Positions 6,860 to 13,652 are shown, counted from the first letter of the stretch. The stretch is 13,662 nucleotides of DNA from Streptomyces katrae (GCF_000966975.1 NZ_JZWV01000555.1:1-13662); one strand, 5' to 3'. Numbers and translations are program-made. Notes: generated from the sequence alone by a model not told the origin.

Positions 6860-7231
6860 TCAGGGCGTGTGGTCCGGGCAGCCGCAGGGGGTGGCGGCGA
6901 GCGGGGCGGGGGCGGGGACGGCCCAGGGGTCGTCGTCGGCGAGTGCGCAGGTGATGTGGAGGACGACGGGGGCGGCCCCGAGGTTGCGGCCGAGGTGGAC
7001 GTGGTCGTGGCCCTCGGGTTCGACGAAGGTGGCCCCGGCGGGGTGGACCTCGACGGTGCCGTCGTCCAGGATCCGGGTGAGGGTCCCGGCGGTGACGACC
7101 GCCATGAGCGGTACGAGGTGGTAGTGCCAGCCCGTGCAGCCGCCGGGGGGTATGACGACCTCCCGGCCCGAGAGGCCCGCGGGGACCCTCGTTCCCGGGC
7201 GTCTCTCCGTCGTCGCCTGCCGTCCGCCCAT
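6860..7231 (-). CDS. Small cupin-domain protein
   Basis: A 123-aa single-domain cupin. Cupin motif 1 is seen as PPGGCTGWHYHLVPLMAVVTAG (two pieces, 28-38 and 39-49), with His36 and His38 forming the metal-site pair. The conserved Glu of motif 1 is absent. Motif 2 is PEGHDHVHLGRN (72-83) with several histidines. The C-terminus ends with a Cys-containing tail (TPCGCPDHTP). Fold and probable metal binding are clear; the reaction or ligand is not. ATG 7231 is preceded by a good Shine-Dalgarno, AGGAG, about 6 nt upstream. Two CCGGCTCAC direct repeats lie between that site and a TAGCGT -10-like box, suggesting regulated expression. It converges on the WGR gene and is divergent from the DUF2293 gene. 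Confidence 0.83.
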   Translation of the reverse strand: MGGRQATTERRPGTRVPAGLSGREVVIPPGGCTGWHYHLVPLMAVVTAGTLTRILDDGTVEVHPAGATFVEPEGHDHVHLGRNLGAAPVVLHITCALADDDPWAVPAPAPLAATPCGCPDHTP

Positions 7232-7245
7232 GTGCTCTCCTCACG

Positions 7246-7278
7246 CCGGCTCACCGCGGCCCGTACCGGCTCACGCTA
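7246..7278 (-). promoter_or_regulatory. Direct repeats and -10-like box upstream of the cupin gene
   Basis: CCGGCTCAC occurs twice, at 7246-7254 and 7266-7274, exactly 20 bp apart (two helical turns). On the minus strand TAGCGT (plus 7273-7278) is a -10-like TANNNT box that overlaps the upstream repeat. The repeats therefore sit over the predicted start and leader of the cupin transcript, a typical repressor position. The repeat is seen directly; the operator role is inferred. Confidence 0.4.
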
Positions 7279-7372
7279 GGCAGAGCTCATGAGGTTCGGA
7301 CAGATTTTCTGCATAGCCAATAACCCACCCCTGCAAGGTGATAGGGGCGCCGGTCGGCGGTATCACAACGGC

Positions 7373-8032
7373 ATGAGTCTCGTCGTCTTCGAGTCACAGA
7401 AGCCGATCCACTGTGCCGAGTGCCGGCGCGGTCCCCTGCGGCACCTCGTCCGCGAGTCCGGGGTGCCGCGCTGCCTGGACTGCGCCGACCTCGGGCACCT
7501 GGTGTACCTGCCGCGCGGCAACGCGGCGCTCACCCGCAGGGCGCGGGAGGCCAGTTCGCTTTCGGCCGTCGTGGTGCGCCGGCACCGGGGGCGCCGGCGC
7601 TACGAGCGTCAGGGGCTGCTGGTCGAGGACGCGGCCCTGGCCCGCGCCGAGCGCGCCTGCCTCGCGGACGCCGACGCCCGGGCCCGGCGCCGGGAGCGCG
7701 ACCGGCTGCGACGGGCCGCCGAGGACGTCCGGTTCACGGCCGCCTTCGCCGCCGAGATACTCCGGCTGTTCCCCGGCTGCCCGCCCGAGCGGGCGCGGGC
7801 GATCGCCTCGCACGCCTCGGTGCGCGGCAGCGGCCGTGTCGGCCGCACCGCGGCCGGCCGGGCCCTGGACGAGCAGGCGGTGTCGATGGCGGTCCGGGCG
7901 GCCGTGCGCCACACCGACACCGAGTACGACGCGCTGCTGATGGCGGGGGTCCACCGGTTCGAGGCCCGCGCCCGGCTGGCGGCGCGGATCGACGCGATCC
8001 TCGACGGCTGGCGTGCGGGGCCCGTCAGCTGA
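7373..8032 (+). CDS. DUF2293 protein with N-terminal zinc ribbon
   Basis: A 219-aa cytoplasmic protein. The N-terminus carries two CxxC knuckles, Cys14/Cys17 (CAEC) and Cys34/Cys37 (CLDC), spaced as in a zinc ribbon. A basic region of short Arg-rich stretches (VVVRRHRGRRRYERQ, about 67-81) and a charged helix (about 95-120, ARARRRERDRLRRAAED) follow. The C-terminal half (about 121-215) resembles DUF2293: FTAAFAAEILRLFPGCPPE, a Gly/Arg loop, then RAAVRHTDTEYDALLMAG. Basic composition and the ribbon suggest nucleic-acid binding, but no function is established. ATG 7373 is chosen since homology begins there; no strong ribosome site is visible. An in-frame ATG at 7289 would add 28 residues from an AT-richer stretch that more likely holds the promoter. 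The stop overlaps the chaplin stop by 8 bp on the other strand. Confidence 0.75.
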   Translation: MSLVVFESQKPIHCAECRRGPLRHLVRESGVPRCLDCADLGHLVYLPRGNAALTRRAREASSLSAVVVRRHRGRRRYERQGLLVEDAALARAERACLADADARARRRERDRLRRAAEDVRFTAAFAAEILRLFPGCPPERARAIASHASVRGSGRVGRTAAGRALDEQAVSMAVRAAVRHTDTEYDALLMAGVHRFEARARLAARIDAILDGWRAGPVS

Positions 8033-8711
8033 CGCGGAAACGGCGGTACAGCAGCGCCCCGCCGAGGAGCAGCGCGCCGCTGCCGGGCAGCAGGTAGCCG
8101 AGCCCGTCGGAGCCGGTGTGGGCGAGGGCCGCCGGGCCGCCGGGCGGCAGGGACGGGGCCGGGGCCGCGGGCGGGGTGACGGGCCGCCGGCTGACCGGCG
8201 GCAGCTGGGGCGGCTGCCCGTCGGTGGGGGTCTCGGCGTTGACGGAGGTGTTCCCGTGGGAGGCGTTGCCGGCGCCGACGACGCTCACCGAGTTCCCGCT
8301 GACGTTCAGCGGGAGGTCGACGGGGAGCTGGATGCCGTTGCCGGACAGCACCCCCGGAGAATCCTTTCCGCCCCCTTCCGCTGCGGCCCCTCCCCCTTGG
8401 CCGGCCCCGGGTTTCGACGGATGGGAGGGCCTCGGACCGGGATTCCCGCCGTCCGGGGACGCGTTGCCGCAACGGTTGCCCGCGGCGGGGTTGAGCACGC
8501 CGGCCACGCTCACGGTGTTGCCGCACACGTTCACCGGGACGTGGACCGGCAGCTGCACCAGGTTCCCCGAGAGCAGCCCCGGCGAACGGTCGGCGCCGCC
8601 GTCCGCGTCGGCGTCGGCGTGGGCCAGGCCGCCCACTCCCGCCACCGCCAGTCCGCCACCCGCGAGCATCGCCGCGATCAAGCCATTCCGACGACTGTGA
8701 CGCATCAGCAT
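8025..8711 (-). CDS. Long chaplin with two chaplin domains and LAxTG sortase signal
   Basis: A secreted, cell-wall-anchored surfactant protein of aerial hyphae and spores, in the ChpA/ChpB/ChpC class (228 aa). The signal peptide is 1-32: a basic start RHSRRNG, a hydrophobic core, likely cleavage after AHA. Chaplin domain 1 is about 43-83 (SPGLLSGNLVQLPVHVPVNVC to NRCGN) with Cys63 and Cys81. A Gly/Pro-rich linker leads to domain 2, about 118-158 (SPGVLSGNGIQLPVDLPLNVS to NTSVN), where both cysteine positions are Ser (138, 156). A Pro-rich wall-spanning stretch precedes the class E sortase motif LAHTG (196-200), a hydrophobic helix and a basic tail (YRRFRVS). ATG 8711 has GGAAGG 6 nt upstream; the ATG at 8705 is an alternative. 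Divergent from the HAD gene. The family is certain; which paralogue is not. Confidence 0.95.
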   Translation of the reverse strand: MLMRHSRRNGLIAAMLAGGGLAVAGVGGLAHADADADGGADRSPGLLSGNLVQLPVHVPVNVCGNTVSVAGVLNPAAGNRCGNASPDGGNPGPRPSHPSKPGAGQGGGAAAEGGGKDSPGVLSGNGIQLPVDLPLNVSGNSVSVVGAGNASHGNTSVNAETPTDGQPPQLPPVSRRPVTPPAAPAPSLPPGGPAALAHTGSDGLGYLLPGSGALLLGGALLYRRFRVS

Positions 8712-8779
8712 GTCCTGCCTTCCGGAGGGTTTCAGGGGCGTGGAGCCCGTACCGGAGACAACGCGGTGGACCCGTTCGG

Positions 8780-8785
8780 GTTATA
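8780..8785 (-). promoter_or_regulatory. -10-like box of the chaplin promoter
   Basis: On the minus strand TATAAC (plus 8780-8785) is a near-consensus -10 hexamer in otherwise GC-rich DNA. It would give a leader of about 60 nt to the ATG at 8711. The -35 region, about 17 nt upstream (GGAGTG/TGGAGT), is poor and lies inside the inverted repeat at 8792-8830, which suggests activator dependence. I do not see the CGTAAC-type -35 expected for a BldN promoter. Confidence 0.45.
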
Positions 8786-8791
8786 GAGCCG

Positions 8792-8830
8792 GTAGGCATT
8801 TCACTCCATCGTGTACTGGGTAGTGCCTAC
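8792..8830. promoter_or_regulatory. Inverted repeat in the chaplin/HAD divergent promoter region
   Basis: GTAGGCA (8792-8798) and TGCCTAC (8824-8830) are perfect inverted 7-mers separated by 25 bp, placing their centres 32 bp apart (about three helical turns). The pair lies just upstream of the chaplin -10-like box. The right arm ends 3 bp before the ATG of the HAD gene. A dimeric regulator bound here could affect both genes. The repeat is direct observation; the role is inferred. Confidence 0.4.
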
Positions 8831-8833
8831 TTC

Positions 8834-9382
8834 ATGACTGAACGACCGCTGCTTCTGCTGGACGTGGACGGCCCGCTCAACCCCTTCCGGTCCCTCTCCG
8901 CGGGCCTGCGCGGCTACACCAGCCACCGCATGCGCCCGGACGTCTGGCTGTCCTACCGCGACCCGGAATCCCGCCGGGCCCGCCGCGGCGTGCGGGTGCG
9001 CCTGCACCCCTCGCACGGCGCCCGCCTGCTGGCCCTGCCTTTCGAGATCGCCTGGGCCACCGCCTGGACGCACCAGGCCAACACCCTGATCGCCCCGCAC
9101 ATCGGGCTGCCTGCGGATCTGCCCGTGGTCGACTGGCCGGAGCTCTTCGCCCGCGACCCGGACGGGCTCTCCTGGAAGACCCGCCACCTCCTCGACTGGG
9201 CGGCGGGGCGGCCGTTCGCCTGGGTCGACGACATGATCACCCCGCAGGACCGGGCCTGGGTCCGTGAGCACCACCCGGCCCCGGCCCTCCTGCTGCGCGT
9301 CCTGCCCCGCCACGGCCTGCGCGACCGGGACTTCGCCGCCCTGTCCTCCTGGGCGGCCGAACTCAGCCCCGCAGGGCGGTGA
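8834..9382 (+). CDS. Small HAD-superfamily hydrolase-like protein
   Basis: A 182-aa cytoplasmic protein with the haloacid dehalogenase motifs. Motif I is LLLLDVDGPLN with Asp10 and Asp12. The motif II candidate is Thr76 in FEIAWATAW (70-78). Lys115 in SWKTRHLL is motif III, and the acidic pair Asp132-Asp133 in AWVDDMI is motif IV. It therefore has all residues for Asp-based phosphatase chemistry, with only a small cap insertion (about 20-60). The substrate is unknown. ATG 8834 lacks a clear ribosome site and follows an inverted repeat by 3 bp; a leaderless or very short leader is possible. The last 20 bp overlap the end of the SWIM gene on the other strand, so no intergenic terminator separates them. 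Confidence 0.8.
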   Translation: MTERPLLLLDVDGPLNPFRSLSAGLRGYTSHRMRPDVWLSYRDPESRRARRGVRVRLHPSHGARLLALPFEIAWATAWTHQANTLIAPHIGLPADLPVVDWPELFARDPDGLSWKTRHLLDWAAGRPFAWVDDMITPQDRAWVREHHPAPALLLRVLPRHGLRDRDFAALSSWAAELSPAGR

Positions 9383-10568
9383 CCGGGTCCGGGGAGGGCC
9401 GGCCCGTGGGCCACCAGTCGTCCGTCCCCGGACGGGACTCGTACGCGTACCAGAGGCCCTCGCGGCCCAGCCGGAGCTGGCGGGTGCGGTCCGTGAGCCG
9501 GTTGCGGCCGGGGCGGAAGGAGCCCAGGCCGGCGGCGAGCAGGAGGGGGCGGGCCCGGTCGAAGGGGCCGGCCGGCGGGTCCCACGGCTCGTCGAGGACG
9601 GTCAGGGCGGGCAGGCCGCCCTGCCGCCAGGCGGCGGCGGCCCGGGCCAGGTCGGTGGTGGTCCGCCCGGTGGCCCGCGCCAGGTCGCGGTAGAGGGCGC
9701 GGGCTGCGCCGGTGAGACCGGCCGTGGGATGTGCGGAGGCCAGCCGGACGGCGTCCTGCCACAGGCCCAGCCCGCCGATCGGGTCCTCGCCCGTGGTGAG
9801 CAGGGTCAGGGCGCGGGCCGCGGCGTCGCCGGCGAGCTGCTCCAGCGCCAGCGGGTCCGGGGCCGCCGGGTCGGACGGGTACGCGGGCGGCGCTCCCGCC
9901 ACGGCGGGAGCGGCGAGCGGTGCGGGCAGCGGGGGCAGCACCGTGCGGGCCAGCGCGGCGCGGGCCGGGACGCCGGGGAAGTCCGCTGCGGCGTCGGGCT
10001 GTTCACGCGCGGCGTGGGCGGCGTTGCGCCGGGCCAGGTCCTCCAGGAGCTCCCGCTCGCCCCGGCCGCGCAGCAGCAGCAGGACGAACGGGTCGCTGTC
10101 CAGGAGTCGGGCGGCCCGGTAGCAGAGGGCCGCGGCGTGCTTGCAGGGCGGTCTGGCCGGGTCCGGGCAGGAGCAGCGCGCCCCGAGTTCACCCGGGCCG
10201 GGCAGGAGCCGCCCGGCGAGGGACTGCGGGACCTCCCGCTCCAGCAGTGCCGCCAGCGCGGCGGGATCCGCCGCCACCGCCTCCAGCACCTCGGTCCACT
10301 CGGCGTCGTCGAAGGCGGACAGGGCCAGCTCGGTGCGGTAGGGGCGGGCCCGGCTGCCCCGGACGTAGGCCACGATCCGGCCGGGGGTGACCGTCACCGC
10401 GTCGACGTGCCCCTCGCTGGCGTAGGCACGGCCGCGGGCGAGGCGGGCCGCGTCCGGTGCGCGTTCCTCCAGTGCGCGCACCCAGGCCCGGCCCCACCAG
10501 GTCACGGCCTCCAGCCCGGCGGGCACGGTCTCGAAGGTGCGGCGGCGGTCGTCCCGCGCGGTGATCAT
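9363..10568 (-). CDS. SWIM zinc-finger protein partner of the SNF2 ATPase
   Basis: A 401-aa cytoplasmic protein. The N-terminal part (about 20-110) is the region usually found before bacterial SWIM fingers: WWGRAWVRALE, then RGRAYASEGHVDAVTVTPGRI (47-67), then a strand-rich stretch. The SWIM finger is CSCPDPARPPCKH, with Cys132, Cys134, Cys142 and His144 (CxC-x7-CxH). The remaining 250 residues are Ala/Leu-rich helices, without a motif I recognise, ending in a Trp/Tyr-rich tail (LWYAYESR, DDWWPTG). The SWIM family is proposed to bind DNA or proteins. The ATG at 10568 overlaps the SNF2 stop as ATGA, so it is translationally coupled and second in the operon. SNF2 ATPases with an adjacent SWIM gene are a recurring bacterial pair, which supports a joint complex. 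Confidence 0.9.
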   Translation of the reverse strand: MITARDDRRRTFETVPAGLEAVTWWGRAWVRALEERAPDAARLARGRAYASEGHVDAVTVTPGRIVAYVRGSRARPYRTELALSAFDDAEWTEVLEAVAADPAALAALLEREVPQSLAGRLLPGPGELGARCSCPDPARPPCKHAAALCYRAARLLDSDPFVLLLLRGRGERELLEDLARRNAAHAAREQPDAAADFPGVPARAALARTVLPPLPAPLAAPAVAGAPPAYPSDPAAPDPLALEQLAGDAAARALTLLTTGEDPIGGLGLWQDAVRLASAHPTAGLTGAARALYRDLARATGRTTTDLARAAAAWRQGGLPALTVLDEPWDPPAGPFDRARPLLLAAGLGSFRPGRNRLTDRTRQLRLGREGLWYAYESRPGTDDWWPTGRPSPDPVTALRG

Positions 10569-13381
10569 GCGGGCCTCCGCAGGGAGACGAGGTCGGCCAG
10601 CTCGCGGTCGGTGAGCTCGGTCAGCGCGGACTCGCCCGAGCCCAGGACGGCGTCGGCGAGGGCGCGTTTGGCTTCGAGGAGTTCGGCGATGCGGTCCTCG
10701 ACGGTGCCTTCGGCGATGATCCGGTGGACCTGGACGGGCTGGGTCTGGCCGATGCGGTAGGCGCGGTCGGTGGCCTGTTCCTCGACCGCGGGGTTCCACC
10801 AGCGGTCGTAGTGGATGACGTGCCCGGCGCGGGTGAGGTTGAGGCCGGTCCCGGCGGCCTTGAGGGAGAGCAGGAAGACGGGCACGGCGCCGGACTGGAA
10901 GCGGTCGACCAGTTCCTCGCGGCGGGGCACGGGCGTGCCGCCGTGGAGGAGCTGGGTGGGGACGCCGCGGGCGGCGAGGTGACGTTCGAGGATGCGGGCC
11001 ATGGTCACGTACTGGGTGAAGACCAGGACCGAGCCGCCCTCGGCCAGGATGGTGTCCAGCAGCTCGTCGAGCAGGGCGAGTTTGCCCGAGCGGTGCGGGA
11101 TGCGCGGATCGGCCTCCCGCAGGTACTGCGCCGGGTGGTTGCAGATCTGCTTGAGCGAGGCCAGCAGCTTCATGATCATGCCGCGTCGCTCGATGCCCTC
11201 GCTCCCCTCGATCACGGCCATCGCCTCCTCCACCGCCGCCTGGTAGAGCGAGACCTGTTCCCGGGTCAGCGACACCGGATGGTCGGTCTCGGTCTTCGGG
11301 GGCAGCTCGGGCGCGATCCCGGGGTCGGACTTCCTGCGGCGCAGCAGGAACGGCCGTACCAGCGCCGCCAGCCGGGCGACGGCCGCCTCGTTGCCCCCGT
11401 CCTCCTCCTGCTGGTGCTCCACCGGGCGGGCGTGCCGGGCGCGGAAGGTGGTGAGCGGGCCCAGCAGCCCGGGCGTGGTCCAGTCGAGCAGCGCCCACAG
11501 CTCGGAGAGGTTGTTCTCCACCGGGGTGCCGGTCAGCGCCACCCGCGCCGGGGCCGGGATCGTGCGCAGCGCCTTCGCGGTCGCCGAATGCGGGTTCTTC
11601 ACGTGCTGTGCCTCATCGGCGACGACCAGACCCCAGCCGTGGGCGGCCAGCCGGGCGGCCGAGGCCCGCATCGTCCCGTACGTGGTGAGGACGAAGCCGC
11701 CGGCGAGGGGGTCGAGGGTGCGGTCGCCGCCGTGGAAGCGGCGCACCGGCGTACCCGGGGCGAACTTCTCGATCTCCCGCTGCCAGTTCCCCAGCAGCGA
11801 CGCCGGACACACCACCAGGGTCGGCTCCGGCCGGGCCCGGTGCAGGTGCAGCGCGATCAGCGTGACCGTCTTGCCCAGGCCCATGTCATCGGCCAGGCAG
11901 CCCCCGAGCCCCAGCGAGGTCATCAGGTCCAGCCAGGCCAGACCCCGCAGCTGGTAGTCCCGCAGGGTGGCCTTCAGCCCCGCCGGGGCCGCCATCGGCT
12001 CCCACTCGCCCGTCAGCCTGTCCCGCAGCGCCGCCAGCGCGCCCACCGGGACGGCCTCCACCGGCTCTCCGTCGACCTCGGCCGTCCCCGTCAGTACGGT
12101 GGCCAGCGCGTCCACCGGGTCCAGCAGCCCCAGCTCCCGCTTGCGCGCCTTGCGCACCAGCTCCGGATCGACCCGCACCCACTGGTCACGCAGCCGCACC
12201 ACGGGCCGGTGGGCCTGGGCGAGGGCGTCCATCTCCGAGGGGGTGAGCCGGTCCCCGCCGAGCGCGAGCTCCCAGGAGAACGCGAACAGCCCGGCGGCGT
12301 CGAAGAACGCGGTGCCGTCGGTGGCGGAGCCGGGCGCGGCCTGCCGGACGACGGCGGTCGCGGTGAGGGTACGGGCCAGCTCGCGCGGCCAGTGCACCAC
12401 GACGCCGGCCCCCTCCAGCCGGGTCGCGGCGGCCCCCAGCAGGTCTTCGAGCTCCGGGTCGGACAGGGCGAGGGCGTCGGGCACGGGCTGGTCGAGCAGG
12501 CGCAGCAGCGGCGGCCAGACCCGGCCGGCCCGGCGCAGCGCGAGCACGGCGTCGATCCGGGCGCGCGGCCCGAACCCGGCCGCGGCGGCCCCGGCCCACA
12601 GCAGCCCCGCGTCCGTCACCAGGGTCGGGTCGGCGAGGCTGTGCACCTGGACCACGGCGGCTCCGGCGCGGCGGACGTCCTCCGGCTCGGCCTCGTCGAA
12701 GAGCCGGAAGGCGGACAGGTCGAGCCGCAGGGAGATCCCCACCCCGGCGTCGGCGCCGGCTGCGACCTGCGCGGCCCACTCCTGTATCCCGGGCACGGGC
12801 TGCGGCTCCGCCGCGGCGAACGGCAGCCCGGCGGCGAACGGCGCGGCCGGGGTGCGGGGCAGGGTGTCGGCGACGGCGTCGAGGAACGCCCGGACCAGGG
12901 CCTGTGGTTCGGGCAGCGCCAGCGGGCGGCGCCCCGGGAGCGGGGTCGCGTAGCCCTCGTAGGGGAGGGCGGCGGCGACGGCACGCAGATGGCCGATGTC
13001 ATCGGCGTCGAGCGGCCCGGCCCGCCAGGCGTCGACGCCCCCGGGGGTGAGCCCGGGCAGCAGACGGCCGCGGGCCGCGAGCACCAGGGCCTGCACGGCG
13101 GCGGTGCCCCAGGCACGGGTGGCGGGATGGGCGGCGGGGCTGCGGACGGCCCGGCTCAGCAGGGGCAGGGCCTCGGCCACGGACAGGGTCACGGCCGGCA
13201 CGGTGCGGGTACGGACCCCGGAGCCGTGCGGCCTCACCACCTGGAGCGGGTGCGGGGTACCGGCGCCCTCGGGGAGCGGCTCCCCCTCGGGGTCCCAGAA
13301 GGCCACCCGCCCCTCGCGGGGCACGGCCGCGGGGACGAAGACCGCGGCTCGGCGGAGCAGTGGCTGCGGCTGCGTGGTCAC
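10565..13381 (-). CDS. SNF2-family DNA-dependent ATPase/helicase
   Basis: A 938-aa SWI2/SNF2 (superfamily 2) ATPase of the bacterial type with a long N-terminal SNF2-associated region (about 300-420, including VVRLRDQWVRVDPEL). The helicase core is complete: Walker A DDMGLGKT with Lys504; Walker B DEAQ (589-592); TGTPVENNLSELW near 615; the C-terminal lobe with SVLVFTQYV, LLSLKAAGTGLNLT, and the arginine-finger motif AYRIGQTQPVQ (RIGQ at 876-879). It is expected to translocate on DNA and remodel protein-DNA complexes rather than unwind strands. GTG 13381 is chosen because GGGAGGGGG lies about 6 nt upstream and homology begins there; the frame stays open to 13582 but only through low-complexity sequence. 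Promoter evidence at 13440-13462 places it under a DNA-damage-type control. Confidence 0.95.
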   Translation of the reverse strand: MTTQPQPLLRRAAVFVPAAVPREGRVAFWDPEGEPLPEGAGTPHPLQVVRPHGSGVRTRTVPAVTLSVAEALPLLSRAVRSPAAHPATRAWGTAAVQALVLAARGRLLPGLTPGGVDAWRAGPLDADDIGHLRAVAAALPYEGYATPLPGRRPLALPEPQALVRAFLDAVADTLPRTPAAPFAAGLPFAAAEPQPVPGIQEWAAQVAAGADAGVGISLRLDLSAFRLFDEAEPEDVRRAGAAVVQVHSLADPTLVTDAGLLWAGAAAAGFGPRARIDAVLALRRAGRVWPPLLRLLDQPVPDALALSDPELEDLLGAAATRLEGAGVVVHWPRELARTLTATAVVRQAAPGSATDGTAFFDAAGLFAFSWELALGGDRLTPSEMDALAQAHRPVVRLRDQWVRVDPELVRKARKRELGLLDPVDALATVLTGTAEVDGEPVEAVPVGALAALRDRLTGEWEPMAAPAGLKATLRDYQLRGLAWLDLMTSLGLGGCLADDMGLGKTVTLIALHLHRARPEPTLVVCPASLLGNWQREIEKFAPGTPVRRFHGGDRTLDPLAGGFVLTTYGTMRASAARLAAHGWGLVVADEAQHVKNPHSATAKALRTIPAPARVALTGTPVENNLSELWALLDWTTPGLLGPLTTFRARHARPVEHQQEEDGGNEAAVARLAALVRPFLLRRRKSDPGIAPELPPKTETDHPVSLTREQVSLYQAAVEEAMAVIEGSEGIERRGMIMKLLASLKQICNHPAQYLREADPRIPHRSGKLALLDELLDTILAEGGSVLVFTQYVTMARILERHLAARGVPTQLLHGGTPVPRREELVDRFQSGAVPVFLLSLKAAGTGLNLTRAGHVIHYDRWWNPAVEEQATDRAYRIGQTQPVQVHRIIAEGTVEDRIAELLEAKRALADAVLGSGESALTELTDRELADLVSLRRPA

Positions 13382-13439
13382 GGGGGTCCCCCTCCCTGGT
13401 GTTCGGCTCCGCCCGGTCGTGGGAGGTCTGCTACCGCCG

Positions 13440-13462
13440 AGTCTAGGTGCGCCCACTGACAA
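13440..13462 (-). promoter_or_regulatory. PafBC/RecA-NDp-like promoter of the SNF2-SWIM operon
   Basis: On the minus strand TTGTCAGTGG (plus 13453-13462), 7 nt, TAGACT (plus 13440-13445): a full match to TTGTCRGTGG-N7-TANNNT. The start would be near 13433, with a leader of about 52 nt to the GTG at 13381. The 10-mer is identical to the one ahead of the WGR gene, and even the preceding CA is shared. The known mycobacterial counterpart is the PafBC-activated DNA-damage promoter. Confidence 0.72.
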
Positions 13463-13588
13463 TGCCGCTGAGCTGCGCATACGTGGGGGCCCGGCCGGCG
13501 GCCGCCGGTACTGCCGCTCGAAGCGGGCCCCGGCCGCGGCTGCGCCTGCTGCGCGCAGCTGCTCCCCCACCCGCCCTTCCACCGTTCC
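13463..13588. other. Non-coding GC-rich upstream region
   Basis: No gene is supported between the SNF2 promoter and the right edge. This part is GC-rich with GGCC/CCGG-rich palindromic runs near 13498-13518 and a GCTGCGC/GCGCGCAGC stem candidate near 13540-13560. An open frame continuing upstream of the SNF2 GTG through it is low-complexity and lacks family similarity. Confidence 0.5.
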
Positions 13589-13652
13589 CCGGGCTCCGCC
13601 CGGACCCTCCCGGGGCTCCGCCCCCAGACTCTCTCCCGGCTACCGCCGGGAG
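13589..13652. repeat. Cluster of three GC-rich hairpins, Streptomyces intergenic repeat type
   Basis: Three short-loop hairpins lie in a row: CCGGGC-TCC-GCCCGG (13589-13603), GGGGC-TCC-GCCCC (13612-13624), and CTCCCGGC-TACC-GCCGGGAG (13633-13652, 8-bp stem). The CGGGGCTCCGCCCC type of element is widespread between Streptomyces genes. It may act as a terminator for a gene beyond the right edge that runs toward this window, or be a dispersed repeat. Confidence 0.6.

Noticed and set aside
7300..7325. GCCAATAA as a sigma-WhiG -10 element for the DUF2293 gene
   Set aside because: One mismatch to GCCGATAA and no TAAA at the -35 position; too weak to call.
8745..8770. Another PafBC-like site (TTGTCTCCGG on the minus strand) in the chaplin leader
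   Set aside because: Three core positions of the 10-mer differ, there is no TANNNT at the right distance, and it lies downstream of a better -10 box.
10724..13459. A very long open frame on the plus strand opposite the SNF2 gene, and several others opposite or out of frame with real genes
   Set aside because: High GC leaves few stop codons in shadow frames. These translations are Gly/Arg/Pro/Gln-rich with no recognisable family, while the overlapping frames encode clear conserved proteins.
13382..13582. N-terminal extension of the SNF2 ATPase
   Set aside because: The extra 67 residues are low-complexity, would lie over the predicted promoter, and a good Shine-Dalgarno precedes the GTG at 13381.
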